This document shows, one piece after another, positions 47,747 through 55,414 of a stretch of 64,000 nt of DNA (position 1 is its first letter; each line of letters starts with the position of its first letter). Made by a program: the position numbers and the translations under genes. The notes under the pieces are model-generated. The model had not been told where the DNA came from, did no database searches, and saw nothing but the letters and a program-made list of their open reading frames with translations. Source of the DNA: Solimicrobium silvestre (lineage in GTDB: Bacteria; Pseudomonadota; Gammaproteobacteria; Burkholderiales; Burkholderiaceae_D); the NCBI RefSeq assembly GCF_002976435.1, contig NZ_PUGF01000021.1, positions 1 through 64,000 on the forward strand. Direction: 5' to 3'.

Positions 47747-47951
47747 CGGCCAAACCTTGACGCATTAATTCTATAGGCCGAACAAAATCCTCGTCTTTAC
47801 CGACATTAGGCATTTGACTCAACACTTGCGCCAAACTACGTTTGCCGGGATAGCGCAATGCGACATCCAAATTCGCCCGATGCTCCGCTTCAGCACTGCC
47901 GACATGTTCGGCAGCTCTGGCACGCAGGCGATGCACTTTTGCCATCTTCAT
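47733..47951 (-). CDS. FitA/VapB-like antitoxin, N-terminally eroded
   Basis: 72 residues. The segment LRARAAEH...SAEAEHRANLDVALRYPGKRSLAQVLSQMPNVGKDEDFVRP matches the helical and toxin-binding part of FitA-type ribbon-helix-helix antitoxins. The expected DNA-binding strand (a VTIRNL-like segment) between MAK and VHRLRARAAEH is absent, and the usual HGRS is HVGS. The protein probably cannot bind DNA as the family does. Together with the deleted toxin it looks like a dying module. It starts 14 bp after the asparaginase stop. Confidence 0.65.
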   Translation of the reverse strand: MKMAKVHRLRARAAEHVGSAEAEHRANLDVALRYPGKRSLAQVLSQMPNVGKDEDFVRPIELMRQGLADVFD

Positions 47952-47965
47952 TGCCTGTTCATTAC

Positions 47966-49054
47966 TTAATAGATAGAAAACATTGTTTGCAACGCCTTGG
48001 TGTCATGGGTTTTAGTCAGACCTAACATCAACAAAATACGTGCTTTTTGCGGATTTAACGTATCAGAAGTGACAAAGTCAAGGTCATCATCATTGGCTTC
48101 GCCATTGCGGGCCACAATACCTTGTCCAACGCGGCTGGAACGCACAATAATCACCCCTTTTTTACGCGCCTCTGCCAATGGTCCTTTTATTTGCGCCGCC
48201 AGACTTCCGTCACCCACACCTGCATAAATAATGCCTTTTGCGCCAGCAGTAACGAACGCATCCAGTGCAATGCGATTCACATTGGCATAGCCATAAACGA
48301 TATCAACTTGTGGCAGGACGTCCAGATTGCCAATGTCAAACTCAGTGTCTAAGGTATTTTTACGCGTCGACTGACGATAGAAATGGGCGCGATTATCTTG
48401 GATGTAACCCAGCATGCCGAGTTCAGGTGTTTTAAACGTATCCAGCGTAGATGTATTGGTTTTGGTCACTTCACGTGCGGCATTAATCTGATCGTTCAAA
48501 CTGACCAAAACACCCTTGCCGATGGCATCTTTGCTGGCCGCCAACAGCACCGCGTTGTACAAATTAATCGGACCATCTGCCGAAATGGCCGTAGAGGGAC
48601 GCATAGCACCAACCACGACGACAGGCTTGCGGCTTTTTACCGTTAAGTCGAGAAAATAAGCGGTTTCTTCTATGGTATCGGTGCCGTGCGTAATAACGAT
48701 TCCATCAACATCCGGTTGAGCCAGCAACACATTGACGCGCTTGGCTAATTTAAGCCAATGTTCATTCGTCAGACTTTCACTGGCAATTTGAAATACTTGC
48801 TCACCACGCACATTTGCCACTTTTTTTAATTCAGGTACCGCATTAATCAAGTTATCAACGCCTACGGTGGCAGAAGTGTAGCCCACCGTTGTCGTACTGC
48901 TGGCACCGGAACCGGCAATGGTGCCGCCGGTAGCCAGGATCACGATATTGGCCAATTTTGCCGGAGGTGCTTCAGCCTGCGCCAACGTGCTCACCAATAG
49001 CAGGGCACTAAACAGGGCGACTAAGCGAGTGCGTGAAATGAAATTTGGTAACAT
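47966..49054 (-). CDS. ansB: Type II (periplasmic) L-asparaginase
   Basis: Hydrolyses asparagine to aspartate and ammonia. About 362 residues with a signal peptide (LVALFSALLLVSTLAQAEA), the first catalytic Thr in VILATGGTIAGSG, the second in GIVITHGTDTIEETAYFLD, and VVGAMRPSTAISADGPINLYNAV. ATG 49054 with AAGGA just upstream is chosen; an in-frame ATG at 49129 would add 25 residues before the signal sequence. Periplasmic location is inferred from the signal. Confidence 0.93.
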   Translation of the reverse strand: MLPNFISRTRLVALFSALLLVSTLAQAEAPPAKLANIVILATGGTIAGSGASSTTTVGYTSATVGVDNLINAVPELKKVANVRGEQVFQIASESLTNEHWLKLAKRVNVLLAQPDVDGIVITHGTDTIEETAYFLDLTVKSRKPVVVVGAMRPSTAISADGPINLYNAVLLAASKDAIGKGVLVSLNDQINAAREVTKTNTSTLDTFKTPELGMLGYIQDNRAHFYRQSTRKNTLDTEFDIGNLDVLPQVDIVYGYANVNRIALDAFVTAGAKGIIYAGVGDGSLAAQIKGPLAEARKKGVIIVRSSRVGQGIVARNGEANDDDLDFVTSDTLNPQKARILLMLGLTKTHDTKALQTMFSIY

Positions 49055-49655
49055 ATTTTTCCTTGTTAAATTGATGTTGAAATTTTTACGTAGTTTAGGA
49101 TAGCCGAAGAGCAAACAGAGACTTAACAAAACACTTTTTAAGCCAACTTAATAGGGACATATCATTTTTACCGACTTTATCTTGTTCTATTGCGTCTGTA
49201 TATGCCAACAATATTCCAGTGAACAACATTGATCTCCACTCTAACGAAGCGGATAATAGCGATTCATTCCGACTAAATAACGTACTTTTGCATCAAAAAC
49301 ACAAAAATCATATACTCGCTCTGTTTTTTGAAAAATTTAACGTATTCAATGGCTTTCCAGTCGATAAAAATCGCATTTTTCGACAGTATATTAATAGCTC
49401 AATAAGAAATTTAGTTTATAGATAGATCGATTTATTTATTTGCATGCTCCGGTATGCTAAATAATAAAACAAAGACAAACAAGCGCAACAATAGATGCGC
49501 CACTGCTAACTTAGCTTGCTGCTCTGGTACAATATCGCCCTTACCGAAGTAACGTCTTAACTGAATCCGCGCTCTGCGCACCTCATTTTAACTAGCTCGC
49601 TAACGCGCACCTAAAATTCTGCGGATTCACCACCAACACCACACCTCAAATTACT
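49055..49655. other. Non-coding gap between asparaginase and slyD
   Basis: 600 bp between divergent genes. It contains TGGTACAAT (49525-49533), an extended -10 for slyD, and a 9-bp inverted repeat TGAATCCGC (49562-49570) / GCGGATTCA (49621-49629) in the slyD leader. The left 350 bp are AT-rich; a 68-codon frame there (49219-49425) has no SD or family resemblance. Confidence 0.5.
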
Positions 49656-50135
49656 ATGAAAATTACTCAAGATACCGTCGTCAGCCTCAACTACAGCATG
49701 TTCGACCAAAACGACCAATTAATCGACAAAAATGATGCGCCGATTGTGTATTTACACGGCGGCTACGACAGCATTTTGCCACCGGTTGAAGCCGCGCTGG
49801 AAGGCCGCGCTGCGGGCGACACGGTCAAAGTAAACATGAGCGCAGACGAAGCGTTTGGTGAAATCGAAGAAAGCCTGGTTCGCGAAGAAGAAGTCGGCTT
49901 GTTCCCAACCGATATTGAAGTCGGCATGATGTTTGAAACGCGTGACCCAGAAACAGAAGAATCGCATCAATTCCGCATCACCAAAATTGATGCAGGCAAA
50001 GTAACTGTCGACGGCAATCATCCATTAGCTGGCATGGCGCTGCGTTTTGAAGCAACAGTGTTGGAAGTACGCGCCGCTTCAGAAGAAGAAATTGAGCACG
50101 GCCATGTCCATGGCGCTCACGGTCATGAACATTAA
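49656..50135 (+). CDS. slyD: FKBP-type peptidyl-prolyl isomerase SlyD
   Basis: 159 residues: FKBP core (VVSLNYSMFDQNDQLIDKNDAPIVYLHGGYDSILPPVEAALEGRAAGDTVKV), the inserted chaperone flap, and a short His-rich C-terminus (GHVHGAHGHEH). SlyD catalyses proline isomerisation, chaperones unfolded chains and, through its His tail, binds nickel. The tail here is much shorter than in E. coli. Its last codons overlap the start of a J-domain gene by 11 bp, an uncommon coupling of two chaperone functions. Confidence 0.95.
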   Translation: MKITQDTVVSLNYSMFDQNDQLIDKNDAPIVYLHGGYDSILPPVEAALEGRAAGDTVKVNMSADEAFGEIEESLVREEEVGLFPTDIEVGMMFETRDPETEESHQFRITKIDAGKVTVDGNHPLAGMALRFEATVLEVRAASEEEIEHGHVHGAHGHEH

Positions 50136-50412
50136 TAAAGATTTGTACGCGGTGCTGGGTCTAGCCAGTACTGCGTTACCAGACGAAATTAAAAAAGCGT
50201 TCCGGCTGAAAGCCTCTGAATTTCATCCGGATAAAAACACGTCAGAACTAGCACCAAGCAAATTTCGCGAAGTTAGGGAAGCTTATGAAGTGCTTTCTGA
50301 CCCGGTAACAAGAGCCGTTTATGATGACAACCGGCGGCGCAATCTGCTGGAATCACCGCTCGAAACCGCCAGCGAAATTTGGTCCACTTATGTATCAGGA
50401 GTACTGCATTGA
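50125..50412 (+). CDS. Minimal J-domain protein
   Basis: A 95-residue protein that is almost only a J domain: DLYAVLGLASTALPDEIKKAFRLKASEFHPDKN with HPD at 34-36, then FREVREAYEVLSDPVTRAVYDDNRR. A 25-residue tail follows (LLESPLETASEIWSTYVSGVLH). It should stimulate an Hsp70 (DnaK) ATPase and lacks the Gly/Phe and zinc regions of DnaJ. ATG 50125 lies in the slyD 3' end; no SD is visible, so translational coupling is likely. Its stop overlaps the next start. Confidence 0.9.
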   Translation: MNINKDLYAVLGLASTALPDEIKKAFRLKASEFHPDKNTSELAPSKFREVREAYEVLSDPVTRAVYDDNRRRNLLESPLETASEIWSTYVSGVLH

Positions 50413-51032
50413 AAATATCACGTTATTTTGCGAATTTAAAATCATCTTACAATGCCGAATTAGATGACTTGCGCACCGATTCTGAAGGCAACAACGTGCT
50501 TAAAGCACGTCTGGCCAAAAAGCGCGAACAGGTTCCGCAATTATTGATGATGATGCAAAGCGCACCTGAAATGGTGGCAGTGGCTTTTCATGGCGGTTTC
50601 TTTTTTAAAAACGTGATGGTGTTGGAAGCGCTGGTGACACGCGAAGAGAATAAATTCCCAACTTGGGAAACGCTAAAAAAGGCCATTATTCTGGAGCCTT
50701 GGGCACAGGCCTTAGTCAACATCGTACTAACCGACCCAGACGGTGAAGCGTTTTTAATCACCACAGCCGGATTGGAATATTTAAACCGCAGCAGCCAGTC
50801 ACGTGCGGCACATCCGTCGAATGCCGACGAAGACGAGCACAGTGCTGATCACGAAGATCAAGATGATGATCTCCATGATCATGAGCACGACAATGAGCAT
50901 GACGACGACAATAACGACGCTTACCTGAATTCGGATGAGCGCGTGGCCGATGAAGGCGAAACCACCGAATATGATTTAGATAAAGCCGGCGCAAACTGGC
51001 TGGCTGAACAAGGTTTTGATCGTAAAGAGTAA
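50409..51032 (+). CDS. Unknown protein with Asp/Glu/His-rich tract
   Basis: 207 residues, start TTG (50409) with AGGAG seven bases upstream; the TTG overlaps the J-domain stop. Residues 1-130 are mixed alpha/beta (RLAKKREQVPQLLMMMQSAPEMVAVAFHGGFFF, EPWAQALVNIVLTDPDGEAFLITTAGLEYL). Residues 139-170 are nearly all Asp, Glu, His and Asn, and could bind divalent metal. The end (YDLDKAGANWLAEQGFDRKE) is again ordered-looking. I recognise no family. It is third in the slyD/J-domain cluster. Confidence 0.7.
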   Translation: MKISRYFANLKSSYNAELDDLRTDSEGNNVLKARLAKKREQVPQLLMMMQSAPEMVAVAFHGGFFFKNVMVLEALVTREENKFPTWETLKKAIILEPWAQALVNIVLTDPDGEAFLITTAGLEYLNRSSQSRAAHPSNADEDEHSADHEDQDDDLHDHEHDNEHDDDNNDAYLNSDERVADEGETTEYDLDKAGANWLAEQGFDRKE

Positions 51033-51073
51033 CTTTAATATTTGACTCACTTACCTACTAATACAAGGAAACC

Positions 51074-51844
51074 ATGAGCCTACCTGCACTGATACAAGCA
51101 CAAAACTTAATTAAGGCTGGCGACATCGTCGGCGCAGAATCTGCTTTGGCAACCTTGGCTGAAACCGAAGGCGACCAGGCTTTAGTGGTCGCTCTGGATC
51201 AATTTCCGGCCAAAGATTTATTAGCCATTATTCGCGAATACGACTGCTCTAAAGAATCACTGGTCAATTTATTGGTCACTCCGGCGCAATTCGCACAGGC
51301 GGTGGTTTTGGAAAAACGTTACGCCGATTTAAGCCACGAACAATTACGTGGCATGATCAATTCGGTGATTTTCCGCGAAGACGCTGACCCATCTGAATTT
51401 TTATATGCGATCAGTGAAGTCGATGGCGGTTATGACGCACTGGCCGATTATCTGGCTGAACGCACCGAACGCATCGAATTCTTTTATCGCTACGCGACCT
51501 TCGATTTATTTGAATACAGCGACGAAGTTAAAACTCAGGCCATTGATGATGACTTGCTCAATTTAACTCGCGAATCGGAACCGCAATCGTCACCGCTTGA
51601 CATGTCGAATGTGGAAGACCATGACTGGATGGAAGTCACCACGATTCTGCGCTACCAACATCCGGATATTTTCCGTGAAGTGTTACTAAAATTACGCGCA
51701 CGCCTGAAAAAAGAAAATGCCCAACATGACGCCTTTATGGAAAACATGGGTGAATTGCCGGAAGGCGTTTTAGATAATGACAAACCGATGCCAAGTACCG
51801 AGCGCCCTGATTTTGAAGGCTTGCAAGAAGAATCGGCTCTATAA
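51074..51844 (+). CDS. Unknown acidic helical protein of slyD cluster
   Basis: 256 residues, start ATG with AAGGA upstream. Predominantly helical and acidic, with no signal peptide or membrane segment, so cytoplasmic. Notable segments: ALIQAQNLIKAGDIVGAESALATLAETEGDQALVVAL (TPR-like spacing) and WMEVTTILRYQHPDIFREVLLKLRARLKKENAQ. I do not recognise the family. It is 41 bp after the acidic-tract gene and 5 bp before the next unknown gene, so one transcript is likely. Confidence 0.7.
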   Translation: MSLPALIQAQNLIKAGDIVGAESALATLAETEGDQALVVALDQFPAKDLLAIIREYDCSKESLVNLLVTPAQFAQAVVLEKRYADLSHEQLRGMINSVIFREDADPSEFLYAISEVDGGYDALADYLAERTERIEFFYRYATFDLFEYSDEVKTQAIDDDLLNLTRESEPQSSPLDMSNVEDHDWMEVTTILRYQHPDIFREVLLKLRARLKKENAQHDAFMENMGELPEGVLDNDKPMPSTERPDFEGLQEESAL

Positions 51845-51849
51845 CCACG

Positions 51850-53082
51850 ATGAGCGATACTGACAGCGACTTTCAAGTTGCCACGTTTGAAGATAGGCCG
51901 TTTTTTGAAAAAGCACTCCGTTACGGTTTTCAACAAGGCATCATCAACAACGAAAAAATAAGCGCCATCGCCATTGAAGCACCCAAAGGCATGGTGCAGA
52001 TTGCCGCCGCCTTTGGTAGTCAATACCTGCGTCCGGAAATTGACACAGCGCGCCTGCGCATCGTCAATTTAGCCAGCCTGTACCTAATTGAAACCGCTAA
52101 GGGCGACTTGGAACTTGCGGCAAAACTAATCCGTGACAATACTTTTTTAAGCCTGTCACGCGGCGGCTCGAATTTACTCAAAGCGCTGTTTGCCATGCCT
52201 GAATATGCGATTCTGGGCATGGATGAAAAAGGCCGGATCGAAGATTTCCTGGAGTTCTGGTCACGCAAAAAAACTGGACCGGATTATCAAGCGGCAGTTC
52301 AGCAACGGCAAACGAATCAGGTAGAGATTAATCTGGCGTTAAAACTGGGAAAAGCGCTCGGTTTATCTGCGCATGATTTTCATGACCAACATAGCGAAGC
52401 CGAAGCAATTATCCGCAGCGCGCTATTAATCAGTTTGCAAAAGAAAGTCATCGTCAATATCCGCTGTTTTAATCAGGTGGAATTCGCCAACATGCTCAAT
52501 CTCACGCGCAGCAAAGGCATCGCTAAAGCAGCAAAGTTGAGCATTGAACTAAGTCAGCAACTGAGCACAGCAGAGCAAGCCATCATCACGCGCCTGCAAC
52601 ACGATATTCTGACCAACGACATTCCAAAAATTCTCGATACAGAAATTTCTTTGGATAAGCTGATCAATCAGCTAAAAGATCGCTTCTTCATCCGCGACCA
52701 CGACATGGAAGACAGCGCCAGCTATGACGCGCTGGTATCCAAAGAATGGAGCAAGCACACCAAGGGCAAAACCGATATCGACGCGATATTGACAATGCTG
52801 CTGTGCATTGCCGCCGCCACTCCAGCCAAAACCAGTTTGAGCGAAAAAGCAGCAAAAACCTTAGTCAAAAAAATCCGCAGCGAAGGCTTTCAGCCAGAAC
52901 TGGCTAGCGACTTCATCAAACAGCATGCTCCGCATGAAAAGCAAGCTAGCTTGCTAGACGACTGGACTGACTTTAGCCTGGAAGCGCAAACCTACCTGCT
53001 TGATGATTGGGACACCAATTTATACGGCGCGATGCGTTTTTTGCAGGAGAATTGTTATGTGGAGAAGTCGGTTAAAAAGTAG
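51850..53082 (+). CDS. Unknown 410-residue helical protein of slyD cluster
   Basis: Soluble, largely helical protein without signal peptide. Segments such as GMVQIAAAFGSQYLRPEIDTARLRIVNLASLYL, DLELAAKLIRDNTFLSLSRGGSNLLKALFAMPEY and EGFQPELASDFIKQHAPHEKQASLLDDW may be diagnostic of a family, but I cannot name it. It ends the five-gene slyD/J-domain cluster. Its neighbours suggest work with folding or proteostasis, which is inference from context only. Confidence 0.7.
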   Translation: MSDTDSDFQVATFEDRPFFEKALRYGFQQGIINNEKISAIAIEAPKGMVQIAAAFGSQYLRPEIDTARLRIVNLASLYLIETAKGDLELAAKLIRDNTFLSLSRGGSNLLKALFAMPEYAILGMDEKGRIEDFLEFWSRKKTGPDYQAAVQQRQTNQVEINLALKLGKALGLSAHDFHDQHSEAEAIIRSALLISLQKKVIVNIRCFNQVEFANMLNLTRSKGIAKAAKLSIELSQQLSTAEQAIITRLQHDILTNDIPKILDTEISLDKLINQLKDRFFIRDHDMEDSASYDALVSKEWSKHTKGKTDIDAILTMLLCIAAATPAKTSLSEKAAKTLVKKIRSEGFQPELASDFIKQHAPHEKQASLLDDWTDFSLEAQTYLLDDWDTNLYGAMRFLQENCYVEKSVKK

Positions 53083-53102
53083 CAAATGCTAATATCCTCT
53101 CC

Positions 53103-53142
53103 TTGACAAGCTTGATTCCTTACCTTAATGTAAGGAATCAAG
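53103..53142 (+). promoter_or_regulatory. vapBC promoter with 13-bp-arm palindrome
   Basis: Consensus -35 TTGACA (53103-53108) is followed by arms CTTGATTCCTTAC (53111-53123) and GTAAGGAATCAAG (53130-53142) with loop CTTAAT. The likely -10 TAATGT (53126-53131) sits in the loop. The right arm runs into the Shine-Dalgarno AGGAG (53141-53145). Antitoxin binding there would autoregulate the operon, and in RNA the hairpin could hide the ribosome site. Confidence 0.65.
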
Positions 53143-53151
53143 GAGAAAATG

Positions 53152-53394
53152 ATGACAACGGCAACCATGACCACAAAAGGTCAAATCACGATCCCAGCCC
53201 CCATCCGCGCCGCACTTGGTCTTGAAGCAGGTAGCCGGATTGAGTTTATTGAAATTCAAAAAGGACAGTTTGCCATCATCCCAGCCACCAGCCCAGTACT
53301 CGCGCTGAAAGGCATGCTGCACATGCCAGAAAAACCGATCACCATTGAGGCTATGAATCAGGCAATCGCCGCCCAAGCGGCAAAAGCACGATGA
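53152..53394 (+). CDS. SpoVT-AbrB-type antitoxin (VapB)
   Basis: 80 residues. The N-terminal swapped-hairpin fold reads TMTTKGQITIPAPIRAALGLEAGSRIEFIEIQKGQFAIIP, the standard AbrB/MazE signature, and the helical C-terminus would bind the toxin. ATG 53152 is six bases from AGGAG, better than ATG 53149 at three. It overlaps the PIN toxin by 4 bp (ATGA). Confidence 0.9.
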   Translation: MTTATMTTKGQITIPAPIRAALGLEAGSRIEFIEIQKGQFAIIPATSPVLALKGMLHMPEKPITIEAMNQAIAAQAAKAR

Positions 53395-53786
53395 TCGGGC
53401 TCGATACTAACGTACTGGTTCGCTACATTGCCCAAGATGAGCCGCAACAATCCGCCATTGCCACCACGCTAATTACCTCCCTATCCAGCGAAAATCCAGG
53501 TTACATCACCATCGTGGCATTAACTGAATTAGTCTGGGTCATGCAAAGCTGTTACAACGCGACCAAACCAGAGGTCATTACGATTCTCGACATGCTGTTA
53601 AAAACCAAAGAATTAGTCGTGGAAAATGCAGAAACAGCAATCAAAGCACTGACAATTTTTACGCGTTCCAATGCAGATTTTTCCGATTGTTTGATTGAAC
53701 GATCCGCACATAAAGCAGGTTGCGACTATACCGCTACGTTCGATAAAAAAGCAGCTAAAACGACGGGAATGCGATTACAGAGTTAA
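53391..53786 (+). CDS. VapC PIN-domain ribonuclease toxin
   Basis: 131 residues with the PIN acidic residues: Asp5 in GLDTNVLVRYIAQD, Glu46 in ALTELVWVM, Asp96/Asp99 in NADFSDCLI and Asp118 in TATFDKKAAK. The cognate antitoxin immediately precedes it. Both genes look intact, unlike the decayed module at 47.7 kb. A perfect 8-bp-arm hairpin follows the stop. Confidence 0.92.
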   Translation: MIGLDTNVLVRYIAQDEPQQSAIATTLITSLSSENPGYITIVALTELVWVMQSCYNATKPEVITILDMLLKTKELVVENAETAIKALTIFTRSNADFSDCLIERSAHKAGCDYTATFDKKAAKTTGMRLQS

Positions 53787-53815
53787 TGGCGAAGGAATTT
53801 TTCCTACATGATTGA

Positions 53816-53833
53816 ATGCCCTATTTAGGGCAT
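53816..53833. terminator. Perfect short palindrome after vapC
   Basis: ATGCCCTA (53816-53823) and TAGGGCAT (53826-53833) are perfectly complementary around TT, 30 bp after the vapC stop. No T-run follows; it may be a weak terminator or a protein site. Confidence 0.4.
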
Positions 53834-53931
53834 AGACAAACTTCCACGAAGCCTATAAGCTCCCAATAATGCAAATAAGCAACTATTTGTAACGTAAGCG
53901 GAAACAACGTATTTAGACCATATTAACCACC

Positions 53932-55398
53932 ATGTTTATTATCCCCGTTGGCGACAGAGTAAATTGGAAGCGACCACCTATCATCACTCTGTTGCTGATT
54001 TTAGTGAACTGTTACGTGTTCTTTGCATTGCAAGGTAAGGATGCACAGCACGAACAGCAAGCTGGAAAATACTATTTCTCTTCCGAGTTACCCGACTGGG
54101 AATTACCGCGCTATGCGAGCTATCTTGAGCAACAGGGTCGCAGCGATGAATTCAAAAAATTCAATGCTCTGCTACTGAAAAAAAATGGTATGGCGTTACC
54201 GATAATGGTGCATGACACCAAATTCATGCTTGCCTTACAGTCCGAAAAAATCATTACACCAACAGCGCCGGAATACACCAATTGGAAAACCCAGCACGTA
54301 CACTATATGGAGCAACGTTCCTTTACCTCCCGCTATATTTTCGAGGTAGATAACCCAAGCTTGCTCAAGGCCTTTACTTCCGCATTTTTACATGGCGGAT
54401 TCGATCATTTACTCGGTAATATGGTGGTACTTTTTTTAGTCGGTTTTCTGGTGGAATCGATGGTTGGGAAAATTGTTTTTACGCTGGGTTACTGTATTTC
54501 AGCTTTGGTAGCAGCGTATAGTTTTGGGTTACTGAACGCTGAAGTCAGTCAAACCTTGCTGGGTGCTTCCGGAGCAATTGCCGGCGTGATGGGAATGTAC
54601 ACTGTCATTTTCGGCTCTAGAAAAATTGATTTCTTTTACTCGCTGGGATTTTATTTTGACTATGTCCGCGCCCCGGCGATTATGCTGCTGCCGCTTTGGC
54701 TGGGTAATGAGTTGTATCAGTTTTTTAGCGCAAATGGCTCGCATGTTGCGTATATGGCGCACTTTGGTGGTTTGCTTTGCGGCGCGTTGATTGCCTCGCT
54801 GTATCGCTGGCAGCGTCCCAATCAGATCAAACAACAGCATCAAGAAGCCGAAAAAGATGAAATGGATGGCGCCGCATTCCAACGCGGCATGAATTATTTG
54901 GGGCAAATGGAGTTCAAAAAAGCCTTGAGCATCTTCACGGAACTTCAAGCCAAACACCCCAAGGATGTGAATTTGGCGAAACTGGTTTATCGTGCTGCCA
55001 AAGCGGATCCGGCTAGCCAGGAATATCACCGCGCGGCGTTACGCCTGCTCTCCTTGCGCGCCATGGATGAAACGACATCACATCAGACTTACACTATTTT
55101 TCAGGAGTATCTGCGCTGCGCTAAACCTTCGCACCGTTTAGGGAGTGATCTGGTCAGCAAGTTGGCACAACGTTTTGCCAGCACCGGCTATGTGGATGAT
55201 GCGGAAAAATTAACCGCTGTATTGCAACGTGCCACGCCACCGCACCAAGAACTTCCGACGGTACTGTTAGCGCTGGCGCGTGGTTATTATCGTGAGCAGC
55301 GCAAAGACCAGTTCAACGCGACTTTACAGCGTTTAATCCGGCAATTTCCACATTCGGAAGAAGCTCAGGCAGCAAATAAAATACTGCAAATGAGCTAA
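53932..55398 (+). CDS. Rhomboid intramembrane serine protease with helical-repeat tail
   Basis: 488 residues. A first membrane helix (ITLLLILVNCYVFFAL) is followed by a 100-residue soluble insertion, then the rhomboid core: HGGFDHLLGNMVVLFLVG, catalytic Ser213 in GASGAIAGVMG and His277 in AYMAHFGG. After about residue 300 the protein becomes soluble with TPR-like helices (FQRGMNYLGQMEFKKALSIFTELQAKHPKD, and QFNATLQRLIRQFPHSEEAQAA). It cleaves membrane helices of unknown substrates. The convergent neighbour also has a membrane half and TPR-like tail. Confidence 0.9.
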   Translation: MFIIPVGDRVNWKRPPIITLLLILVNCYVFFALQGKDAQHEQQAGKYYFSSELPDWELPRYASYLEQQGRSDEFKKFNALLLKKNGMALPIMVHDTKFMLALQSEKIITPTAPEYTNWKTQHVHYMEQRSFTSRYIFEVDNPSLLKAFTSAFLHGGFDHLLGNMVVLFLVGFLVESMVGKIVFTLGYCISALVAAYSFGLLNAEVSQTLLGASGAIAGVMGMYTVIFGSRKIDFFYSLGFYFDYVRAPAIMLLPLWLGNELYQFFSANGSHVAYMAHFGGLLCGALIASLYRWQRPNQIKQQHQEAEKDEMDGAAFQRGMNYLGQMEFKKALSIFTELQAKHPKDVNLAKLVYRAAKADPASQEYHRAALRLLSLRAMDETTSHQTYTIFQEYLRCAKPSHRLGSDLVSKLAQRFASTGYVDDAEKLTAVLQRATPPHQELPTVLLALARGYYREQRKDQFNATLQRLIRQFPHSEEAQAANKILQMS

Positions 55399-55414
55399 AA
55401 ATCGGGCTAAAACG

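Noticed and set aside
49219-49425. 68-codon open frame upstream of slyD
   Set aside because: GTG start without a ribosome site in AT-rich non-coding DNA; composition (Asn, His, Phe) looks random.
54529-55029. 166-codon open frame antisense to the rhomboid gene
   Set aside because: Antisense shadow; the sense strand encodes clear rhomboid motifs.
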